This document shows, one piece after another, positions 48,030 to 57,505 of a DNA stretch of 64,000 nt. The stretch spans positions 16,243 through 80,242 of the forward strand of contig NZ_JAOEGU010000017.1 of assembly GCF_025583945.1 (NCBI RefSeq). Direction: 5' to 3'. The notes beneath the pieces were generated by a model, which was not told the DNA's origin, searched no databases, and saw nothing but the letters and a program-made list of their open reading frames with translations. Made by a program: the position numbers and the translations under genes. Source of the stretch: Methylobacter psychrophilus. Lineage in GTDB: Bacteria > Pseudomonadota > Gammaproteobacteria > Methylococcales > Methylomonadaceae. How positions within the stretch are numbered: the first letter of the stretch is position 1; each line of letters begins with the position of its first letter.

Positions 48030-48083
48030 CCCTTAAAGGAATGGTATCTGTTAGTATCGAAATTATTTATCTGAAAATCTATA
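48030..48083. repeat. Dispersed repeat, copy 2
   Basis: This corresponds to 3487-3540; the shared core includes GGTATCTGT, AGTAT and GAAATTATTTATC. It is same-strand in both places. Confidence 0.6.
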
Positions 48084-48447
48084 TAAGCCCTTTAAAATAC
48101 CAAACAATCATTTCTTGATGTTGATGGCTGGTATTATCCATAGCGTTTATATCGTCATGTCGTGTTGCTCGTAAAAATCCGGATCTCTTTTCGTGATCAA
48201 TGATTATTATTTTAAGAAAGGTTTTTTAATGTTGATGGTGAATCCCAGATTTGACTTGGCAACGGCCTTAATAAAGACGTGATAAGCATTTGCAAGCCAT
48301 TCTTGCTTTTTTGCCGTCATTGCTTGAATCTTGTTCATGGAATAGTGTAGTATGTTTGCTTGCTGTTATTAATAGTTGATGTGGGCTTCGTTTTTAGGGG
48401 TTTTAAAGTTGAATATAGTTATTATAAAAAATAAATTTATTTAATAC

Positions 48448-48475
48448 TTGCTAAATCCTGATAAGTCCTTATAAT
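48448..48475 (+). promoter_or_regulatory. Predicted sigma-70 promoter of tRNA-fMet/rimP operon
   Basis: TTGCTA (48448-48453), a 16-bp spacer and a perfect TATAAT (48470-48475) place transcription start about 6 nt before the mature tRNA. Confidence 0.7.
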
Positions 48476-48487
48476 AGCTAAATCAAT

Positions 48488-48564
<77 letters not shown>

Positions 48565-48572
48565 TATTTTAG

Positions 48573-48593
48573 AACCCCATTTTGGGGTTTTTT
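48573..48593 (+). terminator. Intrinsic terminator after tRNA-fMet
   Basis: AACCCCA (48573-48579) pairs with TGGGGTT (48583-48589) and is followed by a T-run to 48593. It starts 9 nt after the CCA end. Confidence 0.8.
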
Positions 48594-48642
48594 ATTTTCT
48601 GGGCTTCGGTTTTGGGAAGCTTAAAATTAGATTGTTTATGGA

Positions 48643-48665
48643 AGAGCCTTTGGCTCTTTTTTTTT
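48643..48665 (+). terminator. Second terminator/attenuator in the rimP leader
   Basis: AGAGCC (48643-48648) and GGCTCT (48652-48657) close a TTT loop and run straight into eight T. It ends 23 nt before the rimP ATG, so read-through is needed for expression of the operon from the tRNA promoter. Confidence 0.75.
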
Positions 48666-48688
48666 GTTCGAAAATAAGTGAGAAAACC

Positions 48689-49174
48689 ATGAAACAGGCT
48701 CCTGAGCATTTGGTCAACTTAATCGAGCCAATTGTTGAAGGCTTAGGTTATGAGTGTGTAGGTATTGACTATAACCCGCATCCACAACATGGTTTGTTAA
48801 GAATTTATATTGATAGTGAAAATGGAATTTTGGTTGAGGATTGCACTAAAGTCAGCCACCAAATCAGTGGTGTTTTGGATGTGGAAGATCCCATACAAGG
48901 CAACTATCAGTTAGAAGTATCTTCTCCTGGTGGAGACAGACCGTTCTTTAAGATAAGTCAGTTTGAACAGTTTATCGGCAGCGTAGTATTGGTTAATCTA
49001 TTTAAAGCGATAGGTGGTCGAAGAAAAATTACCGCTCTAATAAAAAAAGTTGAAGATAATATTATTACGCTCCAGGAAGGCGAGCAGATTTATGAGGTGC
49101 CTTTTGACGCGATGAGTAAAGCGCGTTTGGTACCTGAATATTTAATTGAAAAAGGAGGCCGCAGTGGCAAATAA
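48689..49174 (+). CDS. rimP: Ribosome maturation factor RimP
   Basis: The start is set at ATG 48689 (161 residues, [20 protein letters not shown]); an upstream in-frame ATG at 48632 would translate the terminator hairpin and is rejected. Conserved stretches are [53 protein letters not shown] and the C-terminal barrel. RimP helps assemble the 30S subunit. It overlaps nusA by 11 bp. Confidence 0.95.
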   Translation: MKQAPEHLVNLIEPIVEGLGYECVGIDYNPHPQHGLLRIYIDSENGILVEDCTKVSHQISGVLDVEDPIQGNYQLEVSSPGGDRPFFKISQFEQFIGSVVLVNLFKAIGGRRKITALIKKVEDNIITLQEGEQIYEVPFDAMSKARLVPEYLIEKGGRSGK

Positions 49175-50663
49175 AGAAATCTTGTTAGTAGTTGAGGTTT
49201 TTTCTAATGAAAGAGAAATTGAAAAGGAAATCGTTTTTCAGGCAATAGAGTCGGCGCTGGAAGCGGCTACGGTAAAGCGTCACGCGAATCCAATCAAAGC
49301 GCGTGTTGCCATTGACAGAAAAACCGGAGGCTATCTCACTTATCGACAATGGGATGTTGTTGATACTAATCCATCTTGTGCTGGTGATGTCGAATTTCCA
49401 ACCACGCAGGTGTTATTAGAGGTTGCCCAACTGGATAATCCGGAAGTCCAAATTGGTGATGTCGTAGAAGAAGAAATTGAATCTGTTGATTTCGGACGTA
49501 TTGCTGCGCAAACTGCCAAGCAGGTTATTATCCACAAAGTTCGGGAAGCTGAACGCAGAAAAATTGTTGAAGCGTATAATAGCCGTGTCGGTGAGCTGAT
49601 TACCGGTATTGTCAAGCGTATTGAAAAAGGCAGTGTTTATCTGGACTTGGGTGGTCATGTAGAAGCCTATATCGCCAAAGAAGATATGATTCCGCGCGAA
49701 GCTATTCGTATTGGTGACAGAATTCGGGGCTATTTAAAAGATGTCCGGTCAGAGCCTCGTGGACCACAATTATTTGTCAGCCGTACGGCACCTGAATTAT
49801 TAATTGCTTTATTTCGTCTGGAAGTGCCCGAAGTCGGTGAAGGTTTAATATCGGTAATCGGTGCGGCACGTGATCCAGGTTCCAGGGCCAAGCTGGCAGT
49901 AAAAAGTAATGATCCCCGTCTGGATCCAGTGGGTGCTTGTGTAGGCATGCGTGGCTCAAGAGTGCAATCAGTTACTAATGAATTAGCTGGCGAACGTGTC
50001 GATATTATTCTTTGGAATCCCAGCGAAGCCCAGTTTGTTATTAATGCCATGTCACCGGCTGAAATTCAGTCCATCGTTGTGGACGAAGACAAACACAGTA
50101 TGGATCTTGCCGTCAGCTCAGATAACCTGTCGCAGGCTATTGGTCGAGGCGGTCAAAATGTCCGTCTGGCAAGCCAATTAACCGGCTGGGAATTAAATGT
50201 TATTGATGCATCCAAAGCAGAGCAAAATGCTGAAGCGGAAGTTGGCAAGATAAAGCAGTTGTTCATTGATCAATTAGATGTCGATGAAGATATTGCCTTG
50301 ATTTTGGCGGAAGAGGGTTTTATTAGTGTCGAAGAAATTGCCTATGTCCCTGTCAGTGAAATGCTTGAAATTGAAGGCTTTGATGAAGACCTGGTCAATG
50401 AATTAAGAAGTCGGGCAAAAGATGCCTTATTGATTAGTGCCATTGCTTTGGAAGAAAAAATAGAAACAGCAAAGCCGGCAGAAGACTTGCTGGAAATGGA
50501 CGGTATGGATGCTGATCTGGCTCATGACTTGGCAAGTCAGGGTATTATTACAATGGATGATTTAGCAGAACAAGCAGTTGATGATTTGCTGAATTTTTCA
50601 GGCATGAACGAAGAGCGGGCAGCAAAATTAATTATGAAGGCGCGTGAGCCTTGGTTTGCTTAA
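49164..50663 (+). CDS. nusA: Transcription termination/antitermination factor NusA
   Basis: GTG at 49164 sits 8 nt behind a strong AAAGGAGG and inside the end of rimP; 499 residues, as in E. coli (495). Domains in order are an N-terminal RNA-polymerase-binding region, S1 ([20 protein letters not shown]), two KH domains ([40 protein letters not shown]) and two acidic C-terminal repeats ([29 protein letters not shown]). NusA commonly acts on its own leader, which here contains two terminators. Confidence 0.97.
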   Translation: MANKEILLVVEVFSNEREIEKEIVFQAIESALEAATVKRHANPIKARVAIDRKTGGYLTYRQWDVVDTNPSCAGDVEFPTTQVLLEVAQLDNPEVQIGDVVEEEIESVDFGRIAAQTAKQVIIHKVREAERRKIVEAYNSRVGELITGIVKRIEKGSVYLDLGGHVEAYIAKEDMIPREAIRIGDRIRGYLKDVRSEPRGPQLFVSRTAPELLIALFRLEVPEVGEGLISVIGAARDPGSRAKLAVKSNDPRLDPVGACVGMRGSRVQSVTNELAGERVDIILWNPSEAQFVINAMSPAEIQSIVVDEDKHSMDLAVSSDNLSQAIGRGGQNVRLASQLTGWELNVIDASKAEQNAEAEVGKIKQLFIDQLDVDEDIALILAEEGFISVEEIAYVPVSEMLEIEGFDEDLVNELRSRAKDALLISAIALEEKIETAKPAEDLLEMDGMDADLAHDLASQGIITMDDLAEQAVDDLLNFSGMNEERAAKLIMKAREPWFA

Positions 50664-50693
50664 GGCACAGAGCGAGTAAGTAAGGGGTTAAAG

Positions 50694-53357
50694 ATGAGCG
50701 ATAAAACAGTACAGCAATTAGCAGAGATAGTAAAAATACCTCTGGAACGATTATTAGAGCAACTAAAAGAAGCCGGTTTATCTGCCAGAGCTCCTGATGA
50801 TGTTATTAATGAAGATGAAAAAATGCAGTTGCTTGCGCATTTGCGTAAGCGACATGGCAAGGCTGAGGGTGAAGTCAGTAATTCTCCCAAGCGTGTCACT
50901 CTGGAGCGTAGAAAAGTAACCGAAATCAAGCAAGCTAGTGTACCTGGTAGTTCTACCAAAACCATTAGCGTTGAAGTTCGTAAAAAGAAAACTTATATTA
51001 AACGTAGTGAAGTAGGCGATGCTGATTTAAGCAGCAAAGAAGAGCTGGTAAAACCTGTTTTGGTTGAACCGGTAAAAATATCAGAGGTTGTTTTAGCGCC
51101 CACTGAAAAATTGCCTATTGTTGAAGCGCCTGTCGTTGCAGTCGAAATTGCTCCCAAGGAAGAAACGGTTGTCATAGAGCCCGTTAAAATTGAACCGGAA
51201 GTTCAGGCTGTCGCTGTACAAGAGGTTGAAATTGAGCCTGTTGAAGCCATTGAAGCAATTGAATCTGAAGCTAAATTTGAAGCTTTAAAAATAAAGGAAG
51301 AAAAGAAAATCAAGCAGGAAAAATCTATCAAGGTCAGTGAAGCGGATGAAGCCAAGAAAAAGCTGCAAGAAAAAGAGCGTCGGCTTGAGGAATCCATAAA
51401 GAGAAATGCTGATAAAGTAAGACAGCAAGCGGCGGCCAAGCAGGAAACACTGCACAGGAAAAAGCAGGAAGAAGGCGGTGGCAATGCACGTCCATCCGGT
51501 AAAGATGCTAAAAGAGGCAAGAAAAAAGGCAAGCAACCACAACGTGCTGCAGTACAAAACGATGGTAAACATCAGTTTGAGATGCCGGTTGCCCCTATAG
51601 TCAAAGACGTCACCATACCAGAAATGATTATTGTGTCTGATCTTGCCCAGAAAATGAGTGTCAAAGCGGCGATGGTCATCAAACATTTGATGAAGTTGGG
51701 CATTATGGCGACTATCAATCAAAGTATTGACCAAGAAACAGCGGTCATTTTGGTTGAGGAAATGGGTCATAAAGCGATTATGCAAAGTGATGACGATCTT
51801 GAGCAAGAAATGCTGGCTGAAGCGCAGGTAGAAGATACCCGCGTTGAATTGCCACGTGCGCCTATCGTTACCATTATGGGTCACGTCGATCATGGTAAAA
51901 CATCATTGCTCGATTATATTCGTAAAACCCGTGTTGCTGCCGGTGAAGCGGGTGGTATTACCCAGCATATCGGTGCTTATCAGGTCAAAACGGATCATGG
52001 TTCGGTAACCTTTTTAGATACACCCGGACATGCTGCCTTTACTGCTATGAGAGCCAGAGGCGCGGACATTACTGACGTAGTCATTATTGTTGTTGCTGCC
52101 GATGATGGTGTGATGCCACAAACCAAAGAAGCGGTTGAGCATGCGCGAGCGGCTAACGTGCCAATTATCGTGGCTATCAATAAAATCGATAAGCCTGATG
52201 CAAATCCTGACAAAGTCATGCAAGAGCTGTCGGTCCTTAACGTGCTTGCAGAAGAATGGGGCGGCGATGTGCAGTTCCTTAAAATTTCTGCCAAGACCGG
52301 TGCCGGTATTGATGAGTTAATTGAAGCCTTGATTGTTCAAACCGAAATTTTAGAATTGAAAGCACCGGTTGTAGGTCCTGCTTCAGGTCTTGTGATTGAA
52401 TCAAGACTGGATAAAGGTCGTGGTGCTGTTGCGACAATAATGATTCAAAAAGGTACCTTGGAAAGTGGCCAAATGGTACTTTGTGGTCAAGAATATGGCC
52501 GTGTCCGGGCCATGTTTAACGAAAATGGTAAAGCTATTAAAGAAGCTGGTCCTTGTTCTCCGGTTGAAATTCTTGGCTTGTCGGGCACACCGAATGCCGG
52601 TGACGAGTTTCTTGTGGTACAAAACGAACGTATCGCCAAAGACTTGGCAAAACATCGTGAAGACCGCAAAAAATTCACTAAACATGCTGCACAACGGGCT
52701 TCCAAACTGGACGAAGTATTCTCCAGAATGGCAACCGGCGAGATTGCCAGTGTAAATCTGGTTATCAAAACGGATGTACAAGGTAGTTTGGAAGCGTTAC
52801 GCGGATCACTTGTTTCCTTATCCAACGAAGAAGTTGAAGTCAAGATTGTCTTTGGTGGCGTTGGTGGTATTAATGAAGGTGATGCCAACTTGGCATTGGC
52901 TTCTGGTGCTATTCTGATGGGCTTTAATGTTCGGGCCGATACGACAGCCAGAAAGTTGATTGAAGAAAAAAATATTGATCTACATTATTACAGTGTCATT
53001 TATGATGCGATTGATGAAGTCAAAAAAGCCATCAGCGGTATGCTGGCACCTGAAATCAAGGAGCAAATTGTCGGTCTTGCTGAAGTTCGCGACGTATTCC
53101 GGTCACCAAAATTTGGTGCGATTGCCGGTTGTATGGTCATTGACGGTTTTGTTAAAAGAAGCCTTCCTATCCGTGTATTGCGTGACAATGTTGTTATTTA
53201 TGAAGGCCAGTTGGAATCGTTACGTCGCTTCAAAGATGATGCCGCTGAAGTTAAAATGGGCATGGAATGTGGTATCGGCGTAAAAAATTACAACGATGTT
53301 CAACCTGGCGACCAGATCGAAGTATTTGAACGCATAGAAATCAAGCGGGAACTGTAA
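50694..53357 (+). CDS. infB: Translation initiation factor IF-2
   Basis: This 887-residue protein starts with a short N-terminal fold ([20 protein letters not shown]) and has a long charged Glu/Lys/Ala linker (about 60-290). An IF2-N subdomain follows ([24 protein letters not shown] region). The GTPase has G1 [14 protein letters not shown] near residue 395, G3 DTPGHAAF and G4 [10 protein letters not shown]. Domains II-IV bind fMet-tRNA. The length matches gammaproteobacterial alpha-type IF2. Confidence 0.97.
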   Translation: MSDKTVQQLAEIVKIPLERLLEQLKEAGLSARAPDDVINEDEKMQLLAHLRKRHGKAEGEVSNSPKRVTLERRKVTEIKQASVPGSSTKTISVEVRKKKTYIKRSEVGDADLSSKEELVKPVLVEPVKISEVVLAPTEKLPIVEAPVVAVEIAPKEETVVIEPVKIEPEVQAVAVQEVEIEPVEAIEAIESEAKFEALKIKEEKKIKQEKSIKVSEADEAKKKLQEKERRLEESIKRNADKVRQQAAAKQETLHRKKQEEGGGNARPSGKDAKRGKKKGKQPQRAAVQNDGKHQFEMPVAPIVKDVTIPEMIIVSDLAQKMSVKAAMVIKHLMKLGIMATINQSIDQETAVILVEEMGHKAIMQSDDDLEQEMLAEAQVEDTRVELPRAPIVTIMGHVDHGKTSLLDYIRKTRVAAGEAGGITQHIGAYQVKTDHGSVTFLDTPGHAAFTAMRARGADITDVVIIVVAADDGVMPQTKEAVEHARAANVPIIVAINKIDKPDANPDKVMQELSVLNVLAEEWGGDVQFLKISAKTGAGIDELIEALIVQTEILELKAPVVGPASGLVIESRLDKGRGAVATIMIQKGTLESGQMVLCGQEYGRVRAMFNENGKAIKEAGPCSPVEILGLSGTPNAGDEFLVVQNERIAKDLAKHREDRKKFTKHAAQRASKLDEVFSRMATGEIASVNLVIKTDVQGSLEALRGSLVSLSNEEVEVKIVFGGVGGINEGDANLALASGAILMGFNVRADTTARKLIEEKNIDLHYYSVIYDAIDEVKKAISGMLAPEIKEQIVGLAEVRDVFRSPKFGAIAGCMVIDGFVKRSLPIRVLRDNVVIYEGQLESLRRFKDDAAEVKMGMECGIGVKNYNDVQPGDQIEVFERIEIKREL

Positions 53358-53361
53358 GCTT

Positions 53362-53808
53362 ATGGCAAAAGAATTTGGTCGTAATGCCCGTGTTTCATCA
53401 CAGATGCAAAAAGAGCTTTCCTTAATCTTGCTGCGGGATATTGATGATTCGAGATTAGGTTTTGTTACTATCAATGAAGTGGTAGTAACTAAAGACCTGG
53501 CCGTTGCTAAAGTGTATGTCACCGTATTAAATGTTGATGAGCAAGGTAAACGCGCAAACGTTAAATTGTTAAATGAGATGTCACCGGTTATCCGGCATCA
53601 GTTGGCAAAAAGAATGCGCTTAAGGCATATTTCTGAACTGCGTTTTCATTATGATGATTCATTTGATACCGGTATGCGGGTAGCCGAGTTATTAAGTGAT
53701 GTGATCAAGCCCTTCGACGACGCTCAGGGCAAGCCAGTAGACTCTGCTCAGGATAATTCCGTCGATATTGCTCAGGATAAGCATGAATCGGACACTTCCG
53801 ATACATGA
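53362..53808 (+). CDS. rbfA: Ribosome-binding factor A with repeat-derived C-terminal tail
   Basis: Residues 1-115 form the RbfA KH-like domain (GRNARVSSQMQKELSLILLR; LAVAKVYVTVLN; LRHISELRFHYDDSFDTG), needed for 16S rRNA 5'-end maturation. After IKPFDD the protein ends in three degenerate octapeptides, FDDAQGKP, VDSAQDNS and VDIAQDKH. These are encoded by 24-bp tandem units at 53713-53784. Its TGA overlaps the truB ATG. Confidence 0.95.
   Translation: MAKEFGRNARVSSQMQKELSLILLRDIDDSRLGFVTINEVVVTKDLAVAKVYVTVLNVDEQGKRANVKLLNEMSPVIRHQLAKRMRLRHISELRFHYDDSFDTGMRVAELLSDVIKPFDDAQGKPVDSAQDNSVDIAQDKHESDTSDT
53713..53784 (+). repeat. Three 24-bp tandem repeats inside rbfA
   Basis: The units are 53713-53736, 53737-53760 and 53761-53784. 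All share a GCTCAGG core in phase, and the first contains TTCGACGACGCTCAGGGC, similar in style to the TTCGACAGGCTCAGG intergenic repeats known from many proteobacterial genomes. Confidence 0.7.
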
Positions 53809-54749
53809 GTAAACGTAAGTCCGGACTTAATATTCACGGCATCTTGCTGTTGGATAAGCGTCTGGGCGTTTCGTCAAATAAAGCGCTGCAGGAAGTAAGG
53901 CATTTATTTAATGCCAATAAAGCAGGACATACCGGTAGCCTTGATCCTTTGGCGACCGGCTTGTTACCGCTTTGTTTTGGTGAAGCGACTAAAGTATCGG
54001 CATTAATGCTGGATGACAACAAACGTTATCAAGTACTTGTGCAGCTAGGTGTTATGACTGATACCGGTGATGCTGAAGGCACTGTTATCGAGACCAAACC
54101 AGTCCCCGATTTATCGATTGAACAAATACAAGCCTGTTTAGAGCAGTTTACCGGTGCAATCGATCAGGTTCCTCCCATGTATTCTGCGTTAAAACATAAC
54201 GGCAGAAAACTCTATGAATTGGCACGCGAAGGTAAAACCATTGAGCGTAAAGCTCGGCGTATTACCATCTTCGAATTAAAGTTATTGCCCTATTCCGATA
54301 CCGAGATCAGCAAACCTGATCAATTAAGGTTGGAAGTATTCTGTTCCAAAGGCACTTATATCAGATCACTGGCTGAAGATATCGGCCATGTTCTGGGCTG
54401 CGGTGGTACGGTAACTGAACTACGTCGACTGGAAGCAGGTCAGTTTCATATTAAAGATGCCATGACCATTGAGCAATTAAGGGCGCTAACCGAGCAGGAT
54501 TTGTTTCAAGCACTTATACCGGTTGATAAACCTTTGGAAGCCTTGCGCAGGGTACAGTTATCTGAAGCACAAGCCATTTCCATAAAATACGGACAAGCGA
54601 TCCATTTGGCTCCAGACCTGGCTTTTGCTTTGGAAGGTGGGGAAGGGCTGTTAAGAATGTATCACAGGGATGTTTTTTTAGGCTTGGGAGAAATGCTATT
54701 GGATGGTAAAATAACACCGAAAAAATTGTTTAATATAAACAACGAATAG
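53805..54749 (+). CDS. truB: tRNA pseudouridine-55 synthase
   Basis: This 314-residue protein has the TruB catalytic motif GHTGSLDPLATGLLPLCFGE, with the nucleophilic Asp. It also has QVPPMYSALKHNGRKLYELA, CSKGTYIRSLAEDIG and a C-terminal PUA-like region. It makes pseudouridine 55 in the T-loop of tRNAs. It is translationally coupled to rbfA through ATGA. Confidence 0.96.
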   Translation: MSKRKSGLNIHGILLLDKRLGVSSNKALQEVRHLFNANKAGHTGSLDPLATGLLPLCFGEATKVSALMLDDNKRYQVLVQLGVMTDTGDAEGTVIETKPVPDLSIEQIQACLEQFTGAIDQVPPMYSALKHNGRKLYELAREGKTIERKARRITIFELKLLPYSDTEISKPDQLRLEVFCSKGTYIRSLAEDIGHVLGCGGTVTELRRLEAGQFHIKDAMTIEQLRALTEQDLFQALIPVDKPLEALRRVQLSEAQAISIKYGQAIHLAPDLAFALEGGEGLLRMYHRDVFLGLGEMLLDGKITPKKLFNINNE

Positions 54750-54821
54750 TAACGGGATAAATCACGTTGCTACAATAAATATTGATTTCTACACCCTATC
54801 GTGGAAGTCAATGTACTAAAC

Positions 54822-54846
54822 ACCGTCATCAGACGGTTTTATTTTT
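54822..54846 (+). terminator. Terminator-like hairpin between truB and rpsO
   Basis: ACCGTC (54822-54827) and GACGGT (54832-54837) form a short stem followed by TTTATTTTTT. With only 26 bp left before the rpsO ATG it may be a partial terminator inside the operon. Confidence 0.6.
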
Positions 54847-54871
54847 TAATTTTAATCTTAGGGGATTATAA

Positions 54872-55141
54872 ATGCCATTTACTGCAGAACAAAAAAAAGT
54901 CGTTGTTGAAGCCTACCGTCAATCAGAAACTGATACTGGATCACCTGAAGTACAAGTTGCCTTATTGACAGCGCACATTCTTCATTTAACTCCGCATTTT
55001 GCCGCTCATAAAAAAGATAACCATTCACGTCGCGGTTTGTTGCGTATGGTTAATCAGCGTCGTAAGTTGCTGGATTATCTGAAAAATAAAGACAGCGGCC
55101 GTTATCGTTCATTGATTGAGCGCTTGGGTTTACGTAAGTAA
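54872..55141 (+). CDS. rpsO: 30S ribosomal protein S15
   Basis: This 89-residue protein matches S15 throughout: [22 protein letters not shown] [39 protein letters not shown] and [26 protein letters not shown] precedes the ATG. S15 binds the central domain of 16S rRNA and in E. coli represses its own translation. It is followed by pnp, as is standard. Confidence 0.98.
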   Translation: MPFTAEQKKVVVEAYRQSETDTGSPEVQVALLTAHILHLTPHFAAHKKDNHSRRGLLRMVNQRRKLLDYLKNKDSGRYRSLIERLGLRK

Positions 55142-55214
55142 AAACAGCCTGATTCAATTGCTGTAAACGGATTGCGATTATATTCAATAAAAGTCGTTAA
55201 GAAGCAGCACATAT

Positions 55215-55237
55215 GAGACCTTGCCATGCAAGGTCTC
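55215..55237 (+). promoter_or_regulatory. Perfect hairpin in the pnp leader
   Basis: GAGACCTTGC (55215-55224) and GCAAGGTCTC (55228-55237) enclose a CAT loop, 32 nt upstream of the pnp start. E. coli pnp has a long leader stem cut by RNase III as part of PNPase autoregulation; this shorter stem may be its counterpart (inference). Confidence 0.5.
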
Positions 55238-55268
55238 TGTAAATAATATCTACACAAAGGAACCTATA

Positions 55269-57359
55269 GTGAATCCTATCAGGAAAGAATTTCAGTATGG
55301 CGATAAACTCGTTACACTAGAAACAGGTGAAATCGCACGTCAAGCAGACGGCGCTGTCATAATCGATGTCGATGGTACATCACTGCTAGTCACTGTCGTT
55401 GGTAAAAAAGAAGCCAATGGTGGAGATTTTTTCCCGTTAACGGTTAATTATCAAGAAAAAGCTTATGCAGCGGGTAAAATTCCCGGTGGCTTTTTTAAGA
55501 GAGAAGGACGTCCCAGCGAAAAAGAAACCTTAACCTCCCGGTTAATTGATCGGCCTATTCGTCCGCTCTTTCCTGAAGGCTATACCAACGAAGTTCAGAT
55601 TATTGCTACAGTAATCTCGTTAAATCCTGATGTTGATCCTGAAATTCCCGCACTTTTGGGTGCTTCTGCCGCCTTGGCAGTATCAGGCTTACCTTTTAAC
55701 GGCCCCATAGGTGCTGCTTGCGTAGGTTATAAAGACGGCGTTTATTTAATAAACCCATCACCTGCCGCGTTAAAAGATTCTGCATTAACCCTGGTTGTCG
55801 CCGGTACTGCCCATGCAGTATTAATGGTTGAATCCGAAGCCACCGGTTTATCTGAAGAAATCATGTTGGGTGCAGTTTTGTTTGGTCACGAACAAATGCA
55901 AGTTGCCATTAACGCGATTAATGAATTTGCACTAGCTGCAGGTACGGGTGTCGTTGAATGGGTAGCTCCCGAAGCTAATGCCGAATTAGTCAGACTGGTT
56001 ACCGAAGAAATTGAAGCCGGCATTAAAGCCGCTTATCAAGTACCTGAAAAACTGGTTAGACAAGAACAGTTAAAAGCGCTTAGAAATGCTGTTGTTGAAA
56101 GATTGACCGCCAACGCTGACTATGCCGAAAAAGATATCCGTAATATCATCGAACATCTGGAATACCGTATTGTCCGCAACGCCATTCTAATTGACGGCAA
56201 GCGTATTGATGGCCGGGCTTTAGACAAGATCAGACCGATTTCCATCAGAACGGGTGTTTTGCCAAGAACGCATGGTTCTGCCTTGTTTACCCGTGGTGAA
56301 ACACAAGCCTTGGTTGTAGCAACATTGGGTACTGCTCGTGATGCACAAATCATTGATGCGCTGGCTGGTGAATATAAAGAACCGTTCATGTTGCACTACA
56401 ATTTCCCTCCGTACAGTGTTGGTGAAACCGGTTTTGTCGGTTCACCAAAACGTCGTGAAATTGGTCATGGCCGCTTGGCAAAACGTGGCGTTGCTGCCGT
56501 GTTACCTAATATGGATGAATTTCCTTATACCATTCGCGTGGTTTCTGAAATTACTGAATCCAACGGTTCAAGCTCAATGGCTTCCGTTTGTGGTAGCAGC
56601 TTGGCGTTGATGGATGCCGGTGTGCCAATTAAATCACCCGTTGCCGGTATCGCAATGGGCTTGATTAAAGAAGGCGACAGCTTTGCGGTTTTATCGGACA
56701 TCATGGGTGATGAAGATCATCTTGGCGATATGGACTTTAAAGTTGCCGGTTCCGTAGAGGGCATTACCGCTCTGCAAATGGATATCAAAATTGATGGTAT
56801 CACCGCAGAAATCATGAAAGCGGCACTGGAACAGGCAAAACAAGGTCGTTTGCATATTCTGGAAGAAATGAACAAGGCATTATCCAGCACACGCGATGAA
56901 ATGTCTGATTTTGCGCCACGTATCATCACGTTTAAAATTGATCCGAGCAAAATTCGTGAAGTTATCGGTAAAGGCGGCGCAACCATTCGTAGCATTACCG
57001 AACAAACCGGTGCCAGTATTGATTTAACCGATGACGGTGTGGTTAAAGTCGCTTCTGTTGATAAAGCCGCAGGTGAAGAAGCCCGTCGTCTTATCGAAGA
57101 AATTACTGCTGAAGTTGAAGTGGGTAAAATTTACGAAGGTAAAGTTGCCAGACTGATGGACTTCGGCGCTTTTGTTACCATTCTTCCTGGTAAAGATGGC
57201 CTGGTGCATATCTCACAAATTTCAGACGAGCATGTTGATAAAGTCAGCGACCGTTTAAATGAAGGCGATGTAGTCAGAGTAAAAGTACTTGAAATTGACC
57301 GCCAAGGTAGAGTCAGATTAAGTATTAAAGAAGTTGATAAAGAAGACGCAGCATCATAA
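55269..57359 (+). CDS. pnp: Polynucleotide phosphorylase
   Basis: GTG 55269 (AAAGGAAC upstream) gives 696 residues, close to E. coli PNPase (711). Two RNase PH domains are visible ([50 protein letters not shown] [12 protein letters not shown]). KH ([17 protein letters not shown]) and S1 ([20 protein letters not shown]) domains end the protein. PNPase is a 3'-5' phosphorolytic exoribonuclease. A longer frame starting at 55221 would translate the leader hairpin and is not used. Confidence 0.97.
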   Translation: MNPIRKEFQYGDKLVTLETGEIARQADGAVIIDVDGTSLLVTVVGKKEANGGDFFPLTVNYQEKAYAAGKIPGGFFKREGRPSEKETLTSRLIDRPIRPLFPEGYTNEVQIIATVISLNPDVDPEIPALLGASAALAVSGLPFNGPIGAACVGYKDGVYLINPSPAALKDSALTLVVAGTAHAVLMVESEATGLSEEIMLGAVLFGHEQMQVAINAINEFALAAGTGVVEWVAPEANAELVRLVTEEIEAGIKAAYQVPEKLVRQEQLKALRNAVVERLTANADYAEKDIRNIIEHLEYRIVRNAILIDGKRIDGRALDKIRPISIRTGVLPRTHGSALFTRGETQALVVATLGTARDAQIIDALAGEYKEPFMLHYNFPPYSVGETGFVGSPKRREIGHGRLAKRGVAAVLPNMDEFPYTIRVVSEITESNGSSSMASVCGSSLALMDAGVPIKSPVAGIAMGLIKEGDSFAVLSDIMGDEDHLGDMDFKVAGSVEGITALQMDIKIDGITAEIMKAALEQAKQGRLHILEEMNKALSSTRDEMSDFAPRIITFKIDPSKIREVIGKGGATIRSITEQTGASIDLTDDGVVKVASVDKAAGEEARRLIEEITAEVEVGKIYEGKVARLMDFGAFVTILPGKDGLVHISQISDEHVDKVSDRLNEGDVVRVKVLEIDRQGRVRLSIKEVDKEDAAS

Positions 57360-57379
57360 TACAAAGTTAGTCGTAGTAC

Positions 57380-57408
57380 AAAAAAAGGGCCGTAAGGTCC
57401 TTTTTTTT
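57380..57408 (+). terminator. Intrinsic terminator after pnp
   Basis: AAAAAAGGGCC (57381-57391), loop GTAA and GGTCC followed by eight T form a classic terminator 21 bp after the stop. The A-run also makes it usable from the other strand. Confidence 0.9.
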
Positions 57409-57444
57409 GCCTGACAGATACCAATCTTGAATACCAATAATCTT

Positions 57445-57475
57445 TGTCGGGTTAAACGCTAGCCGTAACCCGACA
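57445..57475. repeat. REP-like palindrome, copy 2
   Basis: TGTCGGGTTA (57445-57454) pairs with TAACCCGACA (57466-57475) around AACGCTAGCCG. It has the same arms as 11830-11858, and the GCTAG-containing loop is inverted relative to it. It lies between convergent genes, as does copy 1. Confidence 0.7.
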
Positions 57476-57505
57476 TAAATACTACGCGACTTTCTCTTGT
57501 TATGT

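Larger units (their letters stand above)
47828..48487. other. 660-bp intergenic region before tRNA-fMet
   Basis: Contents are the hairpin at 47886-47924, the second copy of the dispersed repeat (48030-48083) and the tRNA promoter. In E. coli-like genomes this position often carries secG and tRNA-Leu; neither is present here. The only frames with starts are shorter than 20 codons. Confidence 0.55.

Noticed and set aside
48632..48688. Upstream ATG extension of rimP
   Set aside because: It would translate through an intrinsic terminator hairpin, and the added residues do not resemble RimP.
55221..55268. N-terminal extension of pnp
   Set aside because: It covers the leader hairpin; GTG 55269 has the ribosome-binding site and gives the normal length.
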